64,000 nt of DNA. Origin: Phytoseiulus persimilis (lineage: Eukaryota > Arthropoda > Arachnida > Mesostigmata > Phytoseiidae). Every line of letters begins with the position of its first letter. The stretch's first letter is position 1. Of the stretch, positions 51,000 to 62,717 are shown in pieces. The notes under the pieces are model-generated. The model worked only from the letters and a program-made list of their open reading frames with translations. It was not told the origin of the DNA and searched no databases. Where the stretch lies: the NCBI GenBank assembly GCA_037576195.1, contig CM075104.1, positions 19,546,211-19,610,210 of the forward strand, in the 5' to 3' direction. Both the position numbers and the translations under genes were made by a program.

Positions 51000-53488
51000 T
51001 AAGTTATTGTGATATTGAGCAAATCTGAAATTATTTATCCCGAATCGGGGGTCGCGGGAAACGCCACTGTATTCCTCTATGCAGAACCATCACATTGCAC
51101 AGGGGGCATCCCTCAACATACCTCGCTTCCCTCGGAGTCCGCTCACTCGGACACCGCGCTCTACATAGATACCTAAAACACTCGGAGGGTCTCAGAATCA
51201 GGAGAGGATTTCTGGTCGGGGGAACGGGTTTCCGGGAAACTGGTTCGGGTGAAGGGTTCCGGGGAAACTGGTCCGGGTGTAAGGTTTCGGGGAAACGGTT
51301 TCGTGGAAACGGGTTCGGGGGAACGGGAGGACACCAGCTGGAGGAAGGGCCTGCGCACCGTTCCGCATTCACGGTAGCTTGCAAGGAACAATCCGTCGGG
51401 AGCATCAGAAGATTGAGCTTACGATGGAGGATAGGTCAGAAGCTACTGGTGGCGTCTCGCGGGCGCAATGAACAGAAAAAAGCCGACGTCCTTGAAGGCA
51501 TGCGCAGACCGTTTTACCACGGTCTGTCTGGTGTGTTACAAGGTCGCGTACTCGAACGCTCCCGCAGCACGACGATGTCCTCAACTGTTCCGCGAATGAG
51601 TCTGACACGATGATAACTCGGCAAGGAACGGATTGTGCTGAAGTCACGTACAACTTAATGGACGGCGGCGAAACGACCCCGAGATCTGATGGCACATCTC
51701 GAGCGAATGAACACCACCGCCAACGGCTCTAGGGAGAACGACTCCTATTTTCAAGTTTTAACTGTTCCCCGGCCGAGATCCATCTGATTCGGCAGAACGA
51801 TAGCGTGAAGACGGAGCGCCGACAGAGCTCCAGCGACAGAGATCTTGTATGGCTTCGCGCGATGAAAAAAACGGACAATATGACAACGCTCGGATTTGAA
51901 TACATCAGAAAGGTTGCGAGCTGATTTTCAGTCGAAATCGGGTGACGCTAGATCGCTTTCAACTCAACAAGAAGTTTCCAAGGACCGGAAGCATTTAACC
52001 TTTGACCGACGCTTCCACCCAAACCGGAGACTCCAAGTCGAAATCATACTCTTGATTTTCGAAATTCCCAACGGCAGTTGACAGTTCCGTTCTTCGCTCA
52101 CCGAAGGGCACAGTTTCACTGTCATTGAGATGATTTCTAGTGATGCCATCTTGAAATCCTCACCCCGTGTCCCCATCGAGATCGCCTCCTCGCATAATAC
52201 CGACATCATGTATCTAAGAAAATGACCCGTTTTTGCAGCTGGAAGTCACGCAAGAAAACGACGATGTAGCTAACTCAATGAGAGCAGTACAAGGGAACTC
52301 GTCCGAGAAGCAAACGTTCTCTGCAAAAGTTGTGGATGCAAAATTCAGTTTGTTGTCGACTCCTGGCGTTGTGTGCTGATCGTTCCCAACCTGATCAGTT
52401 GATTTTGGCTCAGGTTCGATCCACGAAGCAAGCGCAGCGTTCCGTTCCCGGATTGTGTTCGGCAGCGAGAGTTGTAACAGTTCGATCTTCTCTTGCTTCC
52501 CCAATGGCGGATCATCGGTGAAATTGTCGAGCCATTCTCCTTCAAGGAGCCCGGGAGCGGTGTCTATCGACAAGCGCTCGCTATTTCGCAAGGCCCGCAG
52601 CGAAAAACGAGGCCCTGGAGTGTCCTTGCTCACAACATGCGTTCTACTCAAGTGTCTCTCAAGCGAGCTTGTCGATCGGATAGGAGAGGCTTTGCGCAAA
52701 GCTTGCAGTTGGCTCTCGGTGCGTCCTTCTTCTTTTCAAGCTATAACCCAACCCGGCTCTTCGACTTCTCAGCTCCGACCGGAGTCCCTGTGAACATAGG
52801 ATCATTGCAGCGAGATCGGAAACAGAAAACACGGGGCCATCCCGGCTTTGCTGGTGCTAGGAAATCCTCTTCTTCCGGAGGGTGACTCACCACCGCATAC
52901 TGTTCAAGAGTTCTCGATGGCGCGAGCATCCCTTAGTCGGGCACACCCTTTGAGCTGCATATTTTCAATTTTACGGTGCTTGTTCGGGCGCTCTCAAGCA
53001 AATTTGCATGCATATTCTCAGGTTTCAAGTGCATGAACTGTTTCGCTCCCGTCATCACTCCAGAGGAATCGGGCCTCATTCGAGGAGCTGTGGAACCAGC
53101 GGCGTGCCTAGCTTGTTTTCGTGGGCGGTCAAGAGATGCGATGATGACGAGGATCATCATCATCATCGTGCCGAAGATGCCAAGCGCCAGAGTATGAGGC
53201 CAGAGTGCTCTCCTGTGCGTATGTGCTATGTACGAAATTCATGGGATACGAAGCTATCGGAACGGCAAGAAGAGAAGCAAGTATGCGATTCCGTGATCTC
53301 TTTCCACGATTGAGAGCGAGCCGTTTAACCTACTCTCATGTACTCCACGCGTTTGCAGATGTTAAGCTTCGACTCGTTCAATACACCCGGTTTGTCGGTC
53401 GACACGGTTTATTCGCACAAGTCATCGCAGTTGAGACAGTCGGTGGCGCATGCGCATATCTTCTATGGTTTATATCTAACACAGAGCT
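51000..53488. other. No gene recognised
   Basis: Unassigned frames include 51095-51613 (plus, 172 codons, Gly/Arg-rich over a GGGAAACGGG-type simple stretch at about 51220-51330) and 52214-52699 (minus, 161). At 52933-53166 a minus frame has a hydrophobic run coded by an ATG/ATC trinucleotide tract, and its antisense is also open. Confidence 0.45.
51215..51330. repeat. Imperfect tandem repeat, GGGAAACTGGTTCGGGTG type
   Basis: Irregular 18-30-base units, GGTTTCCGGGGAAACTGGTC-like, repeat five to six times. They give Gly/Phe/Arg-rich periodic peptides on the plus strand and Pro-rich ones on the minus strand. Best read as simple sequence. Confidence 0.7.
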
Positions 53489-53773
53489 CTACCATTGTTT
53501 GGAGTCCATGAGATGACATCGAGCTTCCGTAGGCTGGCAGCAGGTAGTTCCACTAATTCCTGAACGGCAACAGAAATTTCTCGGTGAATCTTCATTGCCT
53601 GAACCTGGACTGAATGCGCCTTCAGGAGTGGAAGTTGTTACCGGGAGAGTTGCGAGAGTCCGAAGCAGAGTCGATACCTTCGGACAGTCTTCGCGGAGCA
53701 CCCCGTGGTGCGAATCGATAACGAATTTGATATCAACCAACCATCCGCGCTCAATAAATGTATGCGGTGACAT
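53489..53773 (-). mobile_element. hAT transposase C-terminal fragment
   Basis: A minus-strand frame contains CPKVSTLLRTLATLPVTT followed by STPEGAFS (about 53685-53609). This is the hallmark of the hAT-family dimerisation region, where the usual pattern is LL+TL.TLPVTT...ER.FS. Here the normal Glu-Arg pair is Glu-Gly. After AFS the expected Leu-Arg-Arg-Met-Lys run is lost, and it partly reappears in the next register (AMKIH), so a frameshift is likely. The remainder of the transposase was not found, so this is a decayed copy of a DNA transposon. Confidence 0.75.
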
Positions 53774-55230
53774 CGACGAGCCCTGACGGATTCTGCGGGA
53801 TCAGATCGGGGAATCCTCCCCTCCAAGCACTCATTGTTCCGGCATTCACTTAAAACATTCATTGCTTGGCGCGGAAGGAATTAGGGCCATACCTTCTCAA
53901 CGGCTCATCAGTGCTTGAGCGCGCTGAGAATCAGTGTTGCGTCGATCGCTCACGTGCTCATGTGTGGAGCACATGCCTACACATTTCATCGATTCTTCCG
54001 TATTGGAAGTTCCGTCGAATATCACCCCTCCAGACTCGGAAAAGTTCTGTCAGATCTGCCACGGAAGTACCGCGGCGCTTAGCCGGGACTCATCACGAGG
54101 CTTGAGCCTCGAGACAAGTCCCTCCTTCACACCGCGGCAATCTTTGAAGACTTCGGAGCGACGATGAACAACATCGAGGCTCGGCGTTCATTGGGAGCCC
54201 GGGGAGAGACGTTGAAAGATTCAGAGAACGACTCCGAATCATATACTGAAACAAATTCAGGTCACACACCAAAGTGTCCATGCTGAAATTCTCATTCAAA
54301 AACACAATGCTCACTTTCAAAACTCACGCGATCACCGTATCGATGAATCTAACCTCGAGTGGATCACTTCACTTCGTTCCATATCTGGTCAATAGATCAG
54401 TGCGAAGTCGGGTCGGCCTGTTGTGTCGGCATTCGTGGATCGGCCCGTGGTCTTTTACAGTATCGTGGGTCATCTTCGAGTGTTTGGTGAAGATTGAGGA
54501 TATCGTTCAAGCTTCCGCGTTTCTGGTCGCTCTCAACCACTGCCGAGGATGTTTTCAGGATGATTGACCTGCCGCCTACTACAACATCTCGGATTCTTCT
54601 TCCTATTTCTACAACCATGCGTCTAATTTCTTCAAAGTCGATTGGGCATCCAGCAAAAATCGGCGCCGTTCCGCTTTCGGCTCTGTCGAGTCTGAATTTC
54701 GGTGCAAGTATTCCAGCATAAATGGGTTTCGAGGAATCACTCACTCGGAATGACCTTCTGGTAATTCCGCCTTGGGAAACTTACGAAGGCAGCGACGCTT
54801 GTGTTGATCAACGGAAGATACTCAAGTCTTCCGTCCCTCCATAGCTTCGTTGGAACAATCCGCGTGAATCTTCTGCTCGCCGTAACGTCGAGCTGCAGCG
54901 CCGTGTTCTCTGTTTACAGGAACAGCGCTGACGTTTTCAGGTAGGCTCTTCGTTGACAGCGGATCAGAAATGCTCATTGAGTGAGGAAAATACAGCCTGT
55001 GACCAGACTGGGAAGCTTGAATCAAGAGGGCAGATAACCAAGAACAGAGATGAAATACCTCGGTCGTTCGTTTTGTTCTCATCAAAAGAGGGTATTCTCG
55101 ACACAAGAGATGGGCAGGGGTCGGACTCGAAGATCTGGATCCAGGTCTGCCACGGATTCGCGTTCAAGGCCAAATTCGAATCCGGATTCGACAATGATTC
55201 CACCTTGATACGCCCACACTTTTCGCCGGT
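53774..55230. other. No gene recognised
   Basis: The N-terminal part of the hAT transposase would be expected on the minus strand here but is not recognisable. The frame at 54397-54744 (minus, 115 codons) is open with no known motif. Confidence 0.45.
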
Positions 55231-55234
55231 AGGT

Positions 55235-55345
55235 ACGTGACTCCGGGGCTGATCTTACCATACTTTCCGGGGTCCGTGGGGAAGATTCCGAGGTCGACCC
55301 TACTACACTTATGGGGGTACTCGGAGGGGATTCCGGGAGCTTGAG
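55235..55345. repeat. Short cluster of the 45-bp minisatellite family
   Basis: Two to three diverged units: GGCTGATCTTACCATACTTT, CCGGGGTCCGTGGGGAAGAT, TCCGAGGTCGACCCTAC. Same orientation as the main array. Confidence 0.72.
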
Positions 55346-56144
55346 CAATTAGGAAAACTAGTAACGCAAATATTGAGCTTTCCATTCGTATCTGTGAGTA
55401 TCTTCATTAGACAGCTAGGCTATACACGATATACAAAGTCTCTTACGATCAGACGGTGTGGTAGAGCTGTGAGAAACGAAAGGTCGAGGGAATGTTGCAG
55501 GTGGCGTCAGCTGGGAGCAGGAGTGGGCGAGACAGAGTTGAGGCGAGTTGACTCTCGTCTCGGACGCACCCTGGGAGGGGGGGGAGGGTGAAAATAGGTG
55601 TGCAGTCAGTCTCGCATCATATTCACATCCCGAGCCCGTTGACCATTGTTTTGGGGCTTCGAGCGGAGCTTTACTTCCTTGGGCGAGATTCCGATGTCCT
55701 TGCTTCCTACAAATGGGATTCACTTGAACGTAAATGCAAGAGCTCGCGGAATGATGCGTCTCTCGAACGAAACACTGAGTATAGAGAATCCGCAGATACT
55801 CTGTTTCCTGAGATTCCTTCCTTCCGGTGAAAATTGTCAGAGTACTAAACCGAGAATTCACCCCGGGGCCCATGGGCACCCCGTTGTAGCTCAAGATGAT
55901 TTTGCTCCGTAGTCGAGAATGATTTGGGGGAAGAACGAACCCGATATGTAGAATATTTGGCTACAGCAGTGACATCCCTCAACTTTGCTGAAAATCAGCC
56001 GACCTTGGGCCGGGAATAGCTGCCCACGCTGGCCGGCCTCTGGCAACTCTCAGTAAGGCTCTCTGTCGGCAGTACTGACAATATCTGCGTCGGTTCTCTC
56101 TCGAACTTTGTGACGGATATGCGGTATGATCGTGCCTCATCCAT

Positions 56145-56245
56145 ATATTTAAAAATCCAGGGTCTGTTTGTCTGTTTGTTCGTCCTCGATGAACTCCCCC
56201 AAGATTGATCGTATCCACAAGAACCAACGGCATGTCTTTGGTCAT
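56145..56245 (+). repeat. Dispersed repeat with AAAATCCAGGGT...TTGTTCGTCCTC motif, copy 2
   Basis: TATATTTAAAAATCCAGGGT, CTGTTTGTCTGTTTGTTCGT, CCTCGATGAACTCCCCCAAG, then ATTGATCGTATCCAC. Collinear with 49665-49770. Confidence 0.7.
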
Positions 56246-57363
56246 CCAGCCCCTCTCCTCCTCCCCCTTGCAATCCACGACACTGTTACCCCACCCGTGA
56301 TATCACCGGTATGCGAATCCTGACGATACGGTGCGCCGCCCTGAGATAGCGCCAGTTACTTTTCAACTCTGGAGGGATCAGGCTTTTAGTGGGTATTGGC
56401 TCCCTCCTCGGGGAGCTTGAGTCCTACACTACCACGGGTCGAGCTTGGAACAACGATAGCGCCCCACTGGTGGTGTGCGTAAACGCATTTCTCCCACACC
56501 TCACGAAAAAAAGAAAGCTAGACTCCTCGGCCTCTCCTCGAGGTCACAGGACACCCACCCCCTCAAGTTGCACAAGGGAAAAGGTCGTTTGATGACTTAC
56601 TTGGAGGAGGCTTTGGATATTCGCCCTGGATTCACGGCAGAAACAAATCGAGTGTGACCATCCGGGTTCGTGGAAAGAGAACAGAATGAGCGAGCTTATC
56701 GTGATGAGCAGAGTACCCTTGCGACATTGACGCTCGCAGTTCGAGTTCGGGAAACGAGATCCCGCCTCCCTCTTTTTCCACGCGTGTGCTCCGAAGATTA
56801 TAATCTTTAATCTTCAAGAAATAATCATTTCTTCCAAACAGACCCCGCTGAAAGTGTGGCATGCGCATATTTGAACGGCTGGACGGTAGAAGTACGTTTT
56901 AGGCGGTTCGTAGAACTTTTCTAGCGGCAGACGGAGGCTCCCTGGACTTTTCGATGCCTTTTCCTTCTCGATAATCACCATTCTGATATTCCCCTCGACG
57001 CCCTCAATTTCCTGCTGCCCAATGCCGCCGCGGTTTCCTCATTTCCCCCGAACCGGAGCTATGGAATACAATCGCTCGATTGACATAGTTATGGCCAAGT
57101 GAAAAAATATGTTCACAAAGCTTGCAGGGCCCAAATCAAGGATGATCGCGGCGAAACTTGAATATCCGAGATGTATCTGAGTATAGTATCCGGCTCTTCC
57201 GAAAACGACTTCAGAGGAGATTATCAAGTCAGGGTTCGACTTGAGTGGAGTCGCACCGTTCAATCCTCACGTTTTTCGTTCCGGGAGAGACTGAGCTTTC
57301 GCTGATACTTCGTCTCCCCGTCCTCGCCCTAGAAGGAGTTGCAGCACCAATGAGCACCCCCTC

Positions 57364-57435
57364 GGCCGGCTACCGCTGCGGCACCTCTCGGCCGCATATC
57401 GGAATAATTTCATGACGTCTGCTACACGGTTTCCA
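57364..57435 (+). repeat. GGCCGGC dispersed repeat, copy 1
   Basis: CTCGGCCGGCTACCGCTGCG, GCACCTCTCGGCCGCATATC, GGAATAATTTCATGACGTCT. It matches 58256-58345 in the same orientation, the second copy carrying a small insertion. Confidence 0.65.
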
Positions 57436-57984
57436 CATGGCGAAGGGTCGCCACTCCAGTACTGATGTCAAACGCTGATCAAGAAACAGTCTTGCTCGTC
57501 TTTTGTGGAAGGAGAACGTCAATGATCCTCCTGCGACGGAATTGGTGAATTTCCCGAACGATAGACCCCATTCTGGAGCCAGATTTTAGAAGCTGTTGAG
57601 AAATATTAGGAAGCCTTCGGATGAGATTCAGCCCGGGGATTCTCTTGCCCTGTTCGGGAACGTTCATCGTGTTGTCGGCAATGCCGTCTTCCACGTCTCT
57701 GCTGACTGTTCGCCAACGTCGAGCGTGATTGGTTGTCAATGAGGCCCGTGGGAAAAATCATGCCGTCATGGAGCCCTGCAGTTCGGTCTTCGAGCTGCGC
57801 TAGACAAACATGCTGTTCGCGTGAGTACCAATCGTTGATCACCGGCTGTGTTAGCAGATCTCTAGACCAGAGGTCGTCGAACGGTGCCGAGGATGTCAAG
57901 GGCGTCGCTGGGTGCCGAAGTGGCAAAAACTGTTCAGGGTTGACAAGGGTGTCGAATGAGGCGAAACGACGTCTTTCTTCGCTC

Positions 57985-58215
57985 AGACCATACTTCGGTG
58001 ATGATTCCGCCGTACTCTTCGGGAATCCATGCGAGTGATTCCGAGGTAGATTCGACCGTACTTTCCAGGTGTCATGAGGGAGATTTCGAAGTCGATCTGA
58101 CCATATTTCTGGGGCTCAGGTCGACAACGGAATCCCCTCCACGGACCCCGGAAAGTATGGTGAGACCGAAGCCGGAATCACCTCAACAGATCCCCACAAA
58201 TATGGTCAGATCCAG
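57985..58215. repeat. Inverted cluster of 45-bp minisatellite family
   Basis: From 57985 to about 58110 the units run in array orientation (GTGATTCCGAGGTAGATTCG, GTCGATCTGACCATATTTC). From about 58120 to 58215 they run in reverse (GGAATCCCCTCCACGGACCC, GGAATCACCTCAACAGATCC, AAATATGGTCAGATCC). The orientation switch mirrors that at 30.9 kb. Confidence 0.78.
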
Positions 58216-58255
58216 ACAGAATCGAAGTAGGGTCAGAACCAGGGCAGGCATCCTT

Positions 58256-58345
58256 CGGCACCAACTCGGCCGGCCTGCGGCTGCGGCACCCCTCGACGCC
58301 CTGGGGTTCCGATGTCGGAAAAGTTTGACGGCCTCTGCTTGAAAC
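58256..58345 (+). repeat. GGCCGGC dispersed repeat, copy 2
   Basis: CTCGGCCGGCCTGCGGCTGC, GGCACCCCTCGACGCCCTGG, then CGATGTCGGAAAAGTTTGAC and GGCCTCTGCT. It directly follows the inverted minisatellite cluster. Confidence 0.65.
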
Positions 58346-58349
58346 ATTG

Positions 58350-60570
58350 TCAACTTATCGGCTCGGCCCCAATTTGACTCGACAGGAGGCACTTGTGAGG
58401 GTCTTGGAATCATCTTCGCACGCGCGTCGGGCCATGGAACAGTTCATCGCCATCGACGGACACCCAATCACGGTTCCGAAGGCAAGGGCACCGAAAAACA
58501 CCGGGAGCGCAGCTGAGTACATGAGATTGACACCGGGCCGAGCTCACAGGGTTTCCCGGTATGTGTAAATAACATCTGGGAAAACGCAAACATTGTTTCC
58601 TTTCGATCGAGCGAATCGGCGAGGATTCCGGCAGTTATCATATTTGAAGAGGTTCTCGCTAGTTTTATCCGCGATCCCTCTCGGGCCGCATGAGCTGACG
58701 CGATGTGACCATCACACAGAAAGGCGATACCCAACCACTCGCGATCTCGTTCTCGCGATCATGGGAAGGCTCCCGTTAGTCATGGGAGCGAGCAGCGGCT
58801 CTGATGCAGGGCATGCGATCGTTCGTGGCTTCTGAGGGAGTCGAGGGCGAGTTGCTCGAAGCTTGACTGTTCCCTGACCGGATATTCCCCCGAGGGAGAT
58901 TCTGTTCTGTTCGGAATTCGTTTGAGTCAGCCATTCAGCAAAAAGGAACGGTCATGGGCATACCATCTTTCGAATATTGAATTTCGGATGCCCCACCTCC
59001 AGCTTTTCGAAAACTCTCGATCGATGCCCCGATGCTCGGCTGAACGATCATCTCCGAACGTTTGTCCAATTGGGGTCCTAAGGGTGTCCTACAACTCGGA
59101 TGCGAAGACTCATGTCTGCGTTGTCGACCACCCAACAGGCAGACTGCGTCTCGGACGCTCAAAGTGGTGCTCGGACTACAGAGGACCTCCCACTTGACTC
59201 AACAACCAAGGATCCACATTCATGACGTACATTCTCGTTTGCATACTGAACTGGCGAATCGCGGGAGATTGCGATCCTGGGTGACGTCCATGGCGTCGTC
59301 CTCCACAGCTGAGTCTTTGAACCAGCGCTCTCTTTGAGGGGGTCGACAGGGAATCAGGAAGAACGGGTTCCTGCATCCCCTTCACGGTTAAATTGCTGTG
59401 ATTTCCACTGAAAAATACGGTGCTTGAACCGTACTTCCCTGAGAGCCGCCGGAAGAGTCAGCCCCGACTCTTCCCCCGTATTCCAGAGTATACAAGGACG
59501 CAAACTCTCTAGTCTTGACAACTCACTCCATTCCCCCGTTAGACTTTACAAAGTTCAGCAAAAGTCAAAAGTGCGGCAAGAAGTTCAGAACGTTTGAGCA
59601 AGTTCCGAAACGCCCACTCATTGTTTGGAACGTCCGAGATGTTTTGGGAAGAAGCGCGAGAACGGTTTTGGGGAACCTGTTCTATCATGGTCCATCTTGG
59701 AGAGATGAGATTCTTCCATAGGGTGGATATCGGTGATAAGCATCAAAACTCAAAATAGACGATCATTGTCCGGTTCCTGAGTGGTAAAGGCTATCTCGGA
59801 GTCACCACGAACTCCATAGCAGGCTCTTGGGGCCAAGTCCCGGGATCGGCTCAGAGGAGATTGAGAACACCTGAATGGTTCAATTTCCCCCTTTGTTAAG
59901 CTGTTATTCTCGACCGAGCGATCTCAACCAGCTACCCGATCCGGGAAAAGGCAAGCTTCTCCCTAGAGCTTCTTAAGGGCTCGACTCCAGGCCTCGAGGG
60001 TCTGAATCTAGATTATTCATTCAAGGAAAGTTCACACCGGCGACAACGGCCTTCATCTGTTTTCGTCTACAATAAATGTATCGGGGTCATGTTGGTTGAT
60101 ATCCCGATTCAGCATTTCTCTCTATCTACCTGAGGCTTCCATCGGAACTATTTCTCCGTGTGGATCCGAAGTATCGTTATTCTGCTCAGTGCACGTGGAC
60201 CAGCCCGCGATGTTACGGGCAAGACTAACGGGAGGCGGGCCGAAATAGCCATTCAGCTGGAGGAAATGTCATTTTCCGGTCATGAATTATGAGTGTTAGA
60301 GTCCGGGTCAAACCAACTCGGGCTGTTGAGAGTCAGGACAGCTTATAACCTCCTCAGTTCCAAGGTCGGAAGATAGTGGCGCCTGGCGCGGACATCACAG
60401 GGTTAGAGCCCAGTTCATAGGGATGTCCCACAAAGCTCTTTCTCCACATTCCGAATGTCATCTCTGGCTTGAAGTCACTCAACGGGAATCGTTCAAGGCT
60501 CCTTACCATGAATGATATCTCTACTGTTCACAATCCGCCCCGTCTGTCAGTTTGTGAGCTCGTCAGTTTA
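58350..60570. other. No gene recognised
   Basis: Only short frames (60-91 codons) on both strands, without motifs. The stretch from 59725 to 60460 lacks any frame over 60 codons. Confidence 0.5.
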
Positions 60571-60574
60571 TCCG

Positions 60575-60770
60575 CACTCCTTCTGGAATATGGAGGTGAT
60601 TCCGTGATCAGTCTGACCATGCTTTTCGGAGTCCAAGGAGGTGATCCCGGGATCACTCTGACCACATTTTTCTGTGTCTGGGAGAGTGATTCCTACATCG
60701 ACCCGACCGTAATTCTCTGAGTCTGAGGAGGTCGTTCCAGGATCGATCTAACAATAATTTTCTGGATCGT
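60575..60770. repeat. 45-bp minisatellite family, about four units
   Basis: GGAGGTGATTCCGTGATCAG, TCTGACCATGCTTTTCGGAG, TCCAA, then three further units at 45-base steps with increasing divergence. Orientation as in the main array. Confidence 0.85.
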
Positions 60771-62498
60771 TTCCTTTTTCAGACCTTCAAATACCAGAGA
60801 CGGACTGATTTTACTTTTGAAAGAATTTCAAGGGTTATCCCGAGCTTATCGGATGGGACTTTCTGAAGCACGAGCCGGGCCAGGGGAGAGCTGATTCGCC
60901 TCGAAAGAAGAGAGCGTTCTCCGGGATCTCTGACGAGGGAATGGCACGACCTCATGCTGGGATCTGGGGTTGAGAGACTCAACTTGGAACCCATGTAATC
61001 GGGTACCCTCCTGGTGGTTTCATGGGAAATCTGTCGTGAAAAGTTTCTCTCTACGCCTCCTCGAACCTTGGACTGCAGCTTCTATCTTAAACTACTCAGT
61101 AATCGATAATTCCGTCTCCGCGCAAGGAACGCCTCGAGGCGGTGCGTGTTCTTAAGCTCTCGATAGCTCGAATCGTGCTCGACTAACATATTTTGGGGTG
61201 AGCTCTGGGCTCTGTCGGCCTCATAGGTTGATTCGATTCGACATTCGTTCGGAATCGTGGAAGCTAACCCGCGATTGCTCGGCCCTAGCTGGGCTCAGTG
61301 CCTCTCACACCGTCTCAACAATGATGAAGCTCCGTCCAGAGCGATAACGGAGTGGACGAAGGGGCCACCCTTTGAGCTCGACACGGTTGGGAATATCAGT
61401 CTGTCATCGATCGAGACATCGATCAAAGGTACGACATCAATGATTTCACTCCATGCGCTTCATTCGGTTAGAGTCGACTGATGCAACGGAAACGGCGGCT
61501 GTCCCTATATCGCGACGCTTTGAACGAGCTCTAGCCAGGAAGGATTACTCCCAAACGGTGATACTGGAAGCGAAACTGCATCTAGTCCGCAGGGATGGGG
61601 CTCCGCACGTAAGAGTCATGAGAAAATCGGTGAAAATGCCCCCGCCTTCTTATGGGGAGAAGGAAACAGATGGTCGGAAGGAGGAATTCTGCGGAGAAAC
61701 GAACTCTTCACGGAGTCGACAGATGTTTGGCGCCTTGGAAAGCTCTAGTTCATAGAGAAGTTCGGTCGCTCTGTCGCAGGCTCTGGCGCTTGTCAGGCAT
61801 TGCCAGCGGGGGATTCCATCGAATAATTCAAACATCTTGAAGCCTGTCACGACACGATGAACGCGGGAAGCTTCGTTTTTGTCCTCGCTGGATCCCTGCC
61901 CTAATCTCTCCACCTTGAGATCACCTCATGTTTCCATTAGTGAACGCAAAACGGCGATCTGAGCATTCTTCCTCTCGCCTGGGAAATTCGTCTTGTCGAC
62001 GACAGCGCCTTCGACGTCGGCATAAAAAGTTCTCAAAGACTTAGATGAAGAACGAACGTCGCACGAGACGCCTCGACGGGAAATTCCGAATGCTCGACAA
62101 CTCGTTCTTTGCAGTCAGACAGAATGGTTGGGTCCTGTCGCCTCGGAGAGTTCTTTCGTTCGTCGGTCGCTTGTCGGGGCGAGCTCGAGAGAGCATTTCC
62201 AATGTCATCCCGCCGTCTTCGACAGCTGCGTCATTTTTGAACCGTTCGCTTCCCTCGTTGACAGATCTCCGGGAGAGTTTTAGTATGTGCTCCTGGCTAC
62301 CAGGCAGTTCCGTCCTGTCATATCTGTAGAGAGCTGGATTCCATCGAAATCAAATTGAGTCTTGAGCGATGAAATTCTCGGCCAGGATCGTCTGCACTGA
62401 CATTCTGTTGAGTTCGAGCCCATGGATTTCAATCTCCGTTCACGCCCCGAGCCAAGAGCCCCATGCGCAGCGCCACAGATAAGAGGAAGCTCGGGTGC
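60771..62498. other. No gene recognised
   Basis: At 62045-62329 both strands are open over the same bases (plus 94 codons), so coding direction cannot be told. Other frames are 61453-61755 (plus) and 61650-61913 (minus). Confidence 0.45.
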
Positions 62499-62717
62499 CT
62501 AGGGCTCTGTTCGTATTCGCATCGGGCAGCATGCCGGAAATGTGCGTGTAGAACTTAGCCGATCCACTTCAGAGAACGTGCGAGATATGATTGTTGCAGG
62601 GTCTTCCGAAATGAGCCGAGGCGGCAAGAAGTCAGGGAACTGCTTCATCCGTTCCACACGCCAATCGATTTCGATTGCTACCATCTCCAAGAAAACATCT
62701 CTGAATGTGAACACAAG
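62499..62717 (-). CDS. Possible terminal exon of an unidentified gene
   Basis: A minus frame of 72 codons plus stop follows a convincing acceptor: CTCCTAACAACAATATTTCA then G, with a consensus-like CTAAC branch site about 20 bases upstream. It reads LVFTFRDVFLEMVAIEIDW, then RVERMKQFPDFLPPRLISE, ending MRIRTEP. Soluble and mixed helical in character; no family recognised. A possible preceding exon ends at a GTGAGA near 62875, but the phases disagree for this frame. Confidence 0.33.
   Translation of the reverse strand, partial: LVFTFRDVFLEMVAIEIDWRVERMKQFPDFLPPRLISEDPATIISRTFSEVDRLSSTRTFPACCPMRIRTEP

Larger units (their letters stand above)
55350..57980. other. No gene recognised
   Basis: Contains one copy of the TTTGTTCGTCCTC repeat (listed separately), a G/A-rich run at about 55574-55590 and the first copy of a GGCCGGC-containing dispersed repeat at 57364-57425. 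Frames of up to 159 codons (55415-55894, minus) are unassigned. Confidence 0.45.

Noticed and set aside
52933-53200. Minus frame with a hydrophobic run and a basic tail, like a membrane anchor
   Set aside because: The hydrophobic run is coded by an ATG/ATC trinucleotide tract, and the antisense frame is equally open.
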